A stretch of 18,212 nt of DNA from UBA8524 sp964215915. GTDB taxonomy: Bacteria; Bacteroidota; Bacteroidia; UBA8524. Both the position numbers and the translations under genes were made by a program. The notes below the pieces were generated by a model. The model made no database searches. It saw nothing but the letters and a program-made list of their open reading frames with translations, and was not told where the DNA came from. Position 1 is the stretch's first letter, and each line of letters starts with the position of its first letter. Location of the stretch: contig CAXPEB010000067.1 in the NCBI GenBank assembly GCA_964215915.1, positions 1-18,212 of the forward strand, read 5' to 3'. This document shows positions 12,475 through 18,212 of the stretch, piece by piece.

Positions 12475-14761
12475 TACGAACGTGGCTGGTCCTTCCCCGG
12501 TCATCGGTACAACTGATCTTTGCTTCCCCGGAAGGCATCGTGGTGAGAAAAGGCTCTGAAGGATCACAGGACCCGAGGTAGCGGTCATTCAGGTACCAAT
12601 AGACTTCTTTGACTTCGGCATCTACCTGAGCCTGCAGGGCCAGTTTGGTGTCGTCTCCTTTTTCGATCAGATAGGAAGCCTGGTCGCGGGGATGGGTGAT
12701 GCGGGGTCCTTCCTCCTGTATGATACGCGGACAGCGCGGATTATGAGGAGGCAGAGCGGCATAAGGAACCTGTTCACTGGTAAAATAACGGATCATGGCA
12801 GCCGGGTAAACACGGAAGATTTTTTTGACTGCATCCGGGGGCGCACAGGAACGGCAATACAACTCCGTTCCGGAACTATTGGTAAGCAGTTCCTGCCTGC
12901 AATCGCAGTACTGGTGCCTGCTTATTCCCGGAAGGAAATAGTCGCTGCCCTTATTCACACAATGCTCTCCGGGTACCTGTCCGGTTTCCGTACAGATAGC
13001 CCGTACGGATAACCCTTCCGGAGGGTTTAACCAGTGCATGTTGGATTGGTTATCGATAGCCATAAAAAGGCGGAACAGGAGCGGGGTGGCTATATCGGCA
13101 CCATTCAGTTCCGGAGAGCCCGAATTATCGAAATTACCCGTCCATACTCCAATCGTATAGCGTCTGTTGAAGCCGATGCTCCAGCCGTCGCGGCGGCCGT
13201 AGCTGGTGCCGGTCTTCCAGGCAATACGAGGCACCGATTTTCCCGATTGCCAGTCGCGGGGCAGGTCAGGACGATTCAACCCCGTCAGCATTTCAGCGAT
13301 CAGAAATGCAGCTTCTTCACTCATCAGAGGGAAATGCAGCATACCGCTATCCTGCCTGGTATAACGCAACGGACGGTATTCTCCGCCGTCTGCCAGGCTT
13401 GCATAGGCATTACACAGTTCTTCCAGACGCACTCCACAGCCTCCCAGTATCATGGAAAGTCCCAGCTTGTCCCGGTCTTCATGAATTTGCCCGAAGCCGG
13501 CATTCCCGGATTTTCGGATGAATTCCTCCACCCCGAATTCCCGGAGCAGGCTCACGGCTGGGATGTTCAGCGAATGCGCCAGCGCATCGGCACTTGTAAT
13601 GGCACCGTGGAAACGCAAGTCATAATTTTCCGGGCTGTATCCGGCAAAAGTCACCGGGGCATCATACAGGATGGTCTTTGGAGTAATGATTCCCCTTTCG
13701 ATAGCCCATCCATATACAAAAGGCTTCAGAGTACTTCCCGGGGATCTTACGGCCCTGACCCCATCCACTTCCCCCTGGCTGGATTTATCGTTAAAATCGG
13801 CGGAACCCAGGTAAGCCACCACTTTGCGGCTTTCATTATCGATAATCAGAACAGAGGCATTGGTAATGCGGAAATATTTCAGGCTTTGAACATACTGACG
13901 GGTAAGCTCCTCGCATTTGCGCTGCACCTCGTATCGGATATGGCTGCGGATCACCGGTCCGGATTCCGAGGCAAACAAGCGGTAAGCCAGGTGGGGCGCC
14001 ACAGGCTCCTGTTCTTTTCGGTCGATGTCCATTTCCTCATTCAGGGCAGTTTCAAGCGTTTCCCCATCTATCCATCCGTCTTCTGCAAAATTTCGCAGCC
14101 AGCGGTTGCGGGCGGTTTTCAGTTCCTGGTTACCTTTTTCCAGTTTCCAGCTTCCCGGGCGGTTGGGTACCACGGCAAGTGTGGTAATACGGGCAGGGCT
14201 CAATTGAGAGGGCATTCGCTGAAAATAAAGGAGGGAGGCTGCCTTCACTCCTTCCACGTTCCCTCCGTAGGGCACCAGGTTGAGGTACATCTGCAGGATC
14301 TCGTCCTTGCTGTAATGCCATTCAAGTTGCACCGCCCGGAATATTTCTATCAGCTTGCTGAGGTAGGTTCGCGGACGAGGTTCCAGCAGGCGAACCACCT
14401 GCATGGTAAGGGTAGAAGCTCCCGAACTGCGACGCCCGTCGCGCAGGTTTTGTATTCCTGCCCGGAGTATCGATATGGGATTAAACCCGGGGTGATAATA
14501 AAACCAGCGATCTTCTTTTAATAAAAAAGCATCGCGTATTTCCTCGCTGATTTCCTCCTCTTCGAGGTACATACGCCACTTATCGTCTTTACTGAGAAAG
14601 GCCATCATTGGCCGGTCTTCTGCCGTGAGTACCAGGGTGCTGTATGGAATTTCGGGATGGAAAGGCAGGAGGCTGTCGGTAACCAGGAAAGCAAAGAAAA
14701 GTACCAGGAACAGGTAGCGCCCCCGTTTCATCCATTTCTTCCATACCTGCTTTTTCCGCAT
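12455..14761 (-). CDS. pbpC: Penicillin-binding protein 1C (bifunctional peptidoglycan synthase)
   Basis: 768 aa, typical for PBP1C. An N-terminal membrane anchor (about 14-34, YLFLVLFFAFLVTDSLLPF) places it in the inner membrane facing the periplasm. The glycosyltransferase domain (about 60-240) has the catalytic EDRWFYYHPG (E83) and GASTLTMQVVRLL (114-126) motifs. The transpeptidase domain has SxxK at S343-K346 (SPGSTLKP), SLN at 397-399 and KTGTS at 516-520, so both activities look intact. The tail (about 680-768, ending in GEAKISCTDDRGR) is the BiPBP_C domain. It polymerises lipid II and cross-links glycan strands, though PBP1C is usually minor. In many genomes pbpC sits beside an alpha-2-macroglobulin gene; none is here. 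It is divergent from lysA with a 43-bp gap. Confidence 0.95.
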   Translation of the reverse strand: MRKKQVWKKWMKRGRYLFLVLFFAFLVTDSLLPFHPEIPYSTLVLTAEDRPMMAFLSKDDKWRMYLEEEEISEEIRDAFLLKEDRWFYYHPGFNPISILRAGIQNLRDGRRSSGASTLTMQVVRLLEPRPRTYLSKLIEIFRAVQLEWHYSKDEILQMYLNLVPYGGNVEGVKAASLLYFQRMPSQLSPARITTLAVVPNRPGSWKLEKGNQELKTARNRWLRNFAEDGWIDGETLETALNEEMDIDRKEQEPVAPHLAYRLFASESGPVIRSHIRYEVQRKCEELTRQYVQSLKYFRITNASVLIIDNESRKVVAYLGSADFNDKSSQGEVDGVRAVRSPGSTLKPFVYGWAIERGIITPKTILYDAPVTFAGYSPENYDLRFHGAITSADALAHSLNIPAVSLLREFGVEEFIRKSGNAGFGQIHEDRDKLGLSMILGGCGVRLEELCNAYASLADGGEYRPLRYTRQDSGMLHFPLMSEEAAFLIAEMLTGLNRPDLPRDWQSGKSVPRIAWKTGTSYGRRDGWSIGFNRRYTIGVWTGNFDNSGSPELNGADIATPLLFRLFMAIDNQSNMHWLNPPEGLSVRAICTETGQVPGEHCVNKGSDYFLPGISRHQYCDCRQELLTNSSGTELYCRSCAPPDAVKKIFRVYPAAMIRYFTSEQVPYAALPPHNPRCPRIIQEEGPRITHPRDQASYLIEKGDDTKLALQAQVDAEVKEVYWYLNDRYLGSCDPSEPFLTTMPSGEAKISCTDDRGRTSHVRISVRRF

Positions 14762-14804
14762 GCGACTAAGTTAAATCCCTTTCAGAAAAAATTATTTTCG
14801 CAGC

Positions 14805-16040
14805 ATGAATTTTGAAAACAATGCCTGGTCGATACAGGGTGTACCCCTGCTCGACGTAGCCCGCGAATTCGGAACACCGGTATATGTGTACGACGCGGAC
14901 AAGATCATTTCGCAGTACAACCGCCTGCAGGACGCCTTTAAGGGAGCCAATTTGAAGGTGAAGTACGCGATGAAGGCATTGAACAATATCAATATTCTGC
15001 GCTTATTGAAAACGCAGGGTTGCGGATTGGATTGTGTCTCGATCCAGGAAGTGCGCATCGGGCTGAGGGCCGGGTTCGAACCGGAAGAGATCCTTTTTAC
15101 CCCGAACTGTGTTTCATTCGAGGAAATCAATGAAGCGGTAGACCTGGGGGTGATGATCAATATCGATAACATCTCCATACTGGAACAATTCGGCCACCGC
15201 TATGGAAACCGGGTACCCGTGTGTATCCGGATCAATCCGCATATTATGGCAGGAGGGAATGCCCATATTTCAGTGGGGCATATCGATAGTAAATTCGGGA
15301 TATCCTATTACCAGATGCGTCATGTGAACCGTGTGGTGAAGGCGCAGAACATCAAAGTGATCGGACTGCACATGCATACCGGTTCGGATATCCTGGATGC
15401 GGGAGTGTTCCTGCAGGGCGCCGAATTGTTATTCGAAGCCAGCAAAGATTTTCCAGACCTTGAGTTCATGGATTTCGGCAGCGGGTTCAAAGTGCCTTAT
15501 AAAAGTTCCGATGTCCATACGGATGTGGAGCAGATCGGTAATCAGATCACCACCCGTTTCCGGGAATTCTGTAAAGATTACGGACGCGAACTGGAGCTTT
15601 GGTTTGAGCCGGGCAAATTCCTGGTGAGCGAGGCCGGTTTCTTCCTGGTACGCACCAATGTCATCAAACAAACGACATCCACCGTATTTGTTGGCGTAGA
15701 TTCCGGTCAGAACCACCTCATACGCCCCATGCTATACGACGCTTACCACCACATTACCAATATTTCCAATCCGAGTGGTACCGCAAGGATTTATTCGGTA
15801 GTGGGTTATATTTGTGAGACTGACACATTTGGCTGGGACAGGCAACTCAATGAAGTTCGTGAAGGGGATATTCTGGCCTTCCACAATGCCGGCGCCTATG
15901 CGTTCACCATGAGTTCCAATTACAACTCCCGCCTGCGACCGGCGGAAGTTCTGATCCATAACGGAAAAGCGCAACTGATCCGGAAACGGGAAGAACTGGA
16001 AGACCTCCTGGCCAATGTAGTGGAAGCCGACCTCAGCTGA
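14805..16040 (+). CDS. lysA: Diaminopimelate decarboxylase
   Basis: 411 aa fold-type III (alanine-racemase-like) PLP enzyme, matching LysA in length. K57 in VKYAMKALNN is the PLP Schiff-base lysine. HIDSKFG (159-165), LHMHTGSD (188-195), the Gly-rich DFGSGFKVPY (223-232) and EPGKFLV (268-274) bind PLP phosphate and substrate. C337 in ICETDTFGWD (336-345) and YNSRLRPAEVL near the C-terminus complete the active site across the dimer. It converts meso-diaminopimelate to L-lysine, the last step of lysine synthesis. An ornithine/arginine or carboxynorspermidine decarboxylase would differ at the CETD region, so LysA is the best call. The ATG lies 4 nt after TATTTTCG, an imperfect -7 box, so the leader is again minimal. 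It is the first gene of a three-gene operon. Confidence 0.92.
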   Translation: MNFENNAWSIQGVPLLDVAREFGTPVYVYDADKIISQYNRLQDAFKGANLKVKYAMKALNNINILRLLKTQGCGLDCVSIQEVRIGLRAGFEPEEILFTPNCVSFEEINEAVDLGVMINIDNISILEQFGHRYGNRVPVCIRINPHIMAGGNAHISVGHIDSKFGISYYQMRHVNRVVKAQNIKVIGLHMHTGSDILDAGVFLQGAELLFEASKDFPDLEFMDFGSGFKVPYKSSDVHTDVEQIGNQITTRFREFCKDYGRELELWFEPGKFLVSEAGFFLVRTNVIKQTTSTVFVGVDSGQNHLIRPMLYDAYHHITNISNPSGTARIYSVVGYICETDTFGWDRQLNEVREGDILAFHNAGAYAFTMSSNYNSRLRPAEVLIHNGKAQLIRKREELEDLLANVVEADLS

Positions 16041-16042
16041 TC

Positions 16043-17419
16043 ATGGAAAAACGCCTATATGCCATTGTCGATCTCGAAACTACCGGAGGGTTTGCTTCCG
16101 ATAACGAGATTATCGAGGTGGCGGTGGCGATCCACGATGGGCAAAAAGTGCTTAACCGTTACGAGACCCTTTTGAATCCCGGGAGGAAGATCCCGCCTTA
16201 TATTATCGGGTTTACGGGCATCAGCGACGAGATGGTGGCCGGCGCCCCGACCTTCCGGGACATTGCCTATGAGCTGTATCAATTATTGGAAGGTAAGGTG
16301 TTCGTGGCGCACAATGTCAACTTCGACTATTCCTTCCTCCAGCGTTCCTTTGCGGATGCAGGAATCGATTTCCGCTCGAAAAGGGTTTGTACGGTAAGGC
16401 TTTCCAGGAAAATACTTCCCGGTTTTCGTTCCTACAGCCTGGGTAACCTTTGCGAACAGCTGGGCATTAACCTTTCGAATGCCCACCGGGCTGGTGGAGA
16501 CTGTGAGGCAACGTCGGTATTGTTCAGTAAGCTGGTGGCCAAAGACCACGACGGCCATATCGATCAAAGTATCAAGCGCAACAGCGGCGAGGTAAACCTG
16601 CCTCCCAACCTGTCAAGGAATACCTTCGATAACCTGCCCATGACACCCGGTGTATACTACATGCACGATGAAAAGGGCAAGGTGATTTATGTAGGGAAGG
16701 CAATCAATATCAAGAAGCGGATTGCCGGTCATTTTAACGGTAAAAACGACTCGGAGCGCAAACAGAATTTCTTCCGGGAGATTCACGATATCAGCTTTGA
16801 GCTTTGTGGTAATGAGCTGTTATCCTTGTTGCGCGAGGCGGAGGAGATCAAAAGGCTCTGGCCGAAGTATAACCGGGCTATGAAGCGGCAGGACCTGCGT
16901 TTCGGACTATATGATTTCGAAGACCGGAGCGGGGTGCTGAACCTGGGTATTGACCGCATCCGGCGTTATAGCAAGCCAGTCATCAGCTTTTCGAATATGT
17001 TCGAGGCACGGGCTTACCTGGAAGAGCTTATTCGGCTGAATAGCCTGGAACGTCTTTATTGCGGAATGGAAAAGATGGATTGGGTGGATGGAGAAGCCAT
17101 TCCCAAACGTCGCCTGGAAAAGAAACCGGAAATAAAGGAATACAACCGCAGAGTAACCGAAGCCTTAGAGGCTATCCGGGAGAACCGTGAGAGTTTTGCC
17201 CTGTTCGGGAGAGGCCGTGATCCGGAAGAACAAAGTGTGATCCTGGTGCAGGAAGGCCGTTACCGGGGGTATGGATTTGTACACCGTGAATTTCCGGTAC
17301 AAGGGATGGCGGATCTCGATCCGCATATCCGGGAGGTTCCCGAGTATGCCGAATCCCTTTGGCTGATCAAAAGCTACCTTAACCGCAATGTCGCGGATAA
17401 AATACTGCGTTTCAATTAA
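16043..17419 (+). CDS. DnaQ-like DEDDh exonuclease fused to a GIY-YIG (UvrC/Cho-type) nuclease domain
   Basis: 458 aa. Residues 1-165 are a DnaQ/PolC-type 3'-5' exonuclease with all DEDDh acidic/His residues: D10 and E12 (DLETTG), D95 in HNVNFD (90-95), H148 and D153 (HRAGGD). Residues about 198-280 are a GIY-YIG domain: PGVYY (202-206), IYVGKA (215-220), R226, E265 and N277 fit the catalytic Tyr-Arg-Glu-Asn set seen in UvrC and Cho. The remaining 180 residues have no domain I recognise; the UvrC RNase-H-like second nuclease and HhH domains appear absent. Such fusions are known in Bacteroidota and Actinobacteria and are presumed to act in DNA repair by nicking and then trimming. It starts 2 bp after lysA and ends 2 bp before the deaminase, so it is in the middle of an operon. 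Confidence 0.88.
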   Translation: MEKRLYAIVDLETTGGFASDNEIIEVAVAIHDGQKVLNRYETLLNPGRKIPPYIIGFTGISDEMVAGAPTFRDIAYELYQLLEGKVFVAHNVNFDYSFLQRSFADAGIDFRSKRVCTVRLSRKILPGFRSYSLGNLCEQLGINLSNAHRAGGDCEATSVLFSKLVAKDHDGHIDQSIKRNSGEVNLPPNLSRNTFDNLPMTPGVYYMHDEKGKVIYVGKAINIKKRIAGHFNGKNDSERKQNFFREIHDISFELCGNELLSLLREAEEIKRLWPKYNRAMKRQDLRFGLYDFEDRSGVLNLGIDRIRRYSKPVISFSNMFEARAYLEELIRLNSLERLYCGMEKMDWVDGEAIPKRRLEKKPEIKEYNRRVTEALEAIRENRESFALFGRGRDPEEQSVILVQEGRYRGYGFVHREFPVQGMADLDPHIREVPEYAESLWLIKSYLNRNVADKILRFN

Positions 17420-17421
17420 GT

Positions 17422-17862
17422 ATGGATAATCAATTTATGGATGAAGCTCTCCGTGAAGCCGAACTGGGCTGGCAGGAGGGAGGTATTCCCATCGGGTCAG
17501 TGCTGGTACATGAGGGAAAGGTGATTGGTCGCGGACATAACCGGCGCATACAGGAAGGGAGTGCTATCAAGCACGGAGAGATGGATGCCCTCGAAAATGC
17601 AGGTCGTTTGCCTGCCCGGGTGTACCGGAATTCCGTTTTGTACACGACCCTTTCTCCCTGTTCCATGTGCAGCGGTGCCATCTTGTTGTATGGTATCCCG
17701 AAAGTGGTGATCGGAGAGAACCGGAGCTTTCAGGGCGAAGAAGCATTACTGGAGTCACGTGGAGTAGAACTGGAAGTGTTGGATGACGCTCGTTGCAAGG
17801 CTTTGATGGATCGTATGATTGCTGAAAAGCCGGAGATTTGGAAGGAAGATATCGGAGAATAG
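17422..17862 (+). CDS. Cytosine deaminase of the yeast Fcy1 type
   Basis: 146 aa zinc-dependent CDA-fold deaminase. HGE (H51, E53) and PCSMC (C80, C83) bind zinc and supply the proton-shuttle Glu. Unlike generic tRNA-adenosine or guanine deaminases, it keeps the residues that shape cytosine recognition in yeast cytosine deaminase: I24 (GIPIG), N40 (GRGHN), F103, W140 and D143 in the C-terminal WKEDIGE, plus TLYTTLSPC-like and YGIP context. It probably deaminates cytosine to uracil for pyrimidine salvage and is unrelated to E. coli CodA, an amidohydrolase. It is the last gene of the lysA operon, 2 bp after the nuclease. Substrate assignment rests on residue matching from memory, so related bases are possible. 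Confidence 0.82.
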   Translation: MDNQFMDEALREAELGWQEGGIPIGSVLVHEGKVIGRGHNRRIQEGSAIKHGEMDALENAGRLPARVYRNSVLYTTLSPCSMCSGAILLYGIPKVVIGENRSFQGEEALLESRGVELEVLDDARCKALMDRMIAEKPEIWKEDIGE

Positions 17863-17883
17863 GCAAAATTTCGGGAGAGCCTG

Positions 17884-17911
17884 TTTGACATCCGAAAATT
17901 GATTAAGTTTG
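17884..17911 (+). promoter_or_regulatory. Promoter of tRNA-Leu
   Basis: TAAGTTTG (17904-17911) is a perfect TAnnTTTG box, and TTTGACA (17884-17890) gives a -33 TTG 16 nt upstream of it, slightly short for this phylum. It ends 10 bp before the mature tRNA 5' end. It is the only promoter here with both elements. Confidence 0.6.
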
Positions 17912-17921
17912 CACCCCCTTA

Positions 17922-18005
17922 GCCCAGGTGGCGGAATTGGTAGACGCGCTGGTCTCAAACACCAGTTGGGTAACACCAGTACCGGTTCGACCCCGGTCCT
18001 GGGCA
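17922..18005 (+). tRNA. tRNA-Leu (anticodon CAA)
   Basis: 84-nt class II tRNA. Acceptor stem GCCCAGG (17922-17928) pairs with CCTGGGC (17998-18004), discriminator A at 18005. Anticodon stem CTGGT/ACCAG (17949-17953, 17961-17965) holds the loop CTCAAAC with anticodon CAA at 17956-17958, reading UUG. A long variable arm (17966-17980) and the T arm ACCGG-TTCGACC-CCGGT (17981-17997) complete it. The 3' CCA is not encoded (genome reads ACCG), so a nucleotidyltransferase must add it. Confidence 0.97.
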
Positions 18006-18017
18006 CCGGAAAGACAG

Positions 18018-18057
18018 AAACGGAATCTTTGGAAACAGAGGTTCCGTTTTTTATTTT
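18018..18057 (+). terminator. Rho-independent terminator after tRNA-Leu
   Basis: AAACGGAA (18018-18025) pairs with TTCCGTTT (18042-18049), and inner bases extend the stem to about 13 pairs around a GGAAAC loop. It is followed by a T-rich run (TTTTTTATTTTT). It lies 13 bp beyond the tRNA. Confidence 0.88.
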
Positions 18058-18143
18058 TAACTGCGATTGTTTAATCACAGATTAGGATCAAAATCTGCAG
18101 GCAGGTAGACACACCAACATTTTTGGATGCATGTCGCTCCGAT

Positions 18144-18212
18144 TGTTCTTTTTTGGATGCCCATTTTTTACTTGTCTAAAAAATGGGCGAAAAAAGGACA
18201 GTTTTCCTGAAG
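18144..18212 (+). repeat. Dispersed hairpin repeat, copy 2 (runs off the window)
   Basis: Inverted relative to the copy at 8978-9045. It has a perfect 11-bp stem, GCCCATTTTTT (18159-18169) and AAAAAATGGGC (18178-18188), then GAAAAAAGGACAGTTTTCCT. Similarity is still unbroken at the last base, so the element is longer than what is seen. The 85 bp before it (18058-18143) contain only a small CAGATT/AATCTG inverted repeat and no gene. Confidence 0.85.

Noticed and set aside
13034..14521. 495-codon open frame on the plus strand
   Set aside because: It lies wholly antisense to pbpC, whose motifs are intact; its translation shows no domain and its openness follows from codon bias of the real gene.

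Overview
The window looks like the chromosome of a member of the Bacteroidota. Two proteins end in a type IX secretion (T9SS) type A sorting domain. Several genes have the TAnnTTTG -7 box typical of this phylum instead of an E. coli-type -10 box. DUF6141, DUF3109 and SusE-like domains also fit. Shine-Dalgarno sequences are mostly absent. I cannot place it below phylum from sequence alone. No phage, plasmid, transposase, CRISPR or toxin module is visible; this is ordinary chromosome broken by two gene-free repeat islands.

Layout. 1-989 (+): the 3' part of a probable lipoprotein with TolB/PD40 propeller repeats. 1006-2514 (-): a T9SS-sorted secreted protein. 2515-3096: repeat island 1, with two full and two partial copies of a 145-bp unit plus a REP-like palindrome. 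3097-4751 (-): a ketopantoate-reductase-like enzyme behind a SAM methyltransferase. 4839-7472 (+): cupin, DUF6141 membrane protein, Crp/Fnr regulator, then an FAD monooxygenase behind a palindromic operator. 7480-8363 (-): CoA-binding protein and ferritin. 8364-9196: repeat island 2, ending in a terminator. 9197-11803 (-): a large multidomain T9SS protein. 11884-12474 (+): a DUF3109 protein whose end overlaps pbpC (12455-14761, -). 14805-17862 (+): a tight operon of lysA, a DnaQ-like exonuclease/GIY-YIG nuclease fusion and an Fcy1-type cytosine deaminase. 17922-18005: tRNA-Leu(CAA) with promoter and terminator. The window ends inside a second, inverted copy of a hairpin repeat found in island 2.

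How the genes relate. The methyltransferase and cupin operons diverge from an 87-bp region that carries the same 15-bp promoter/start block in mirror image, so both probably start at GTG on nearly leaderless mRNAs. The Crp/Fnr gene lies just before an 18-bp palindrome centred about 41 bp upstream of the likely start of FAD-monooxygenase transcription, which suggests direct activation. Ferritin and the CoA-binding gene overlap by 4 bp. lysA links cell-wall precursor (diaminopimelate/lysine) metabolism to the divergent pbpC.

The least explained signals are the repeats: a 145-bp tandem unit whose copies differ only by transitions, with arm changes that keep base pairing; two palindromes with unlike stems but a shared 11-nt loop; and a 68-bp inverted dispersed repeat. 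I see no clear new multi-gene system.
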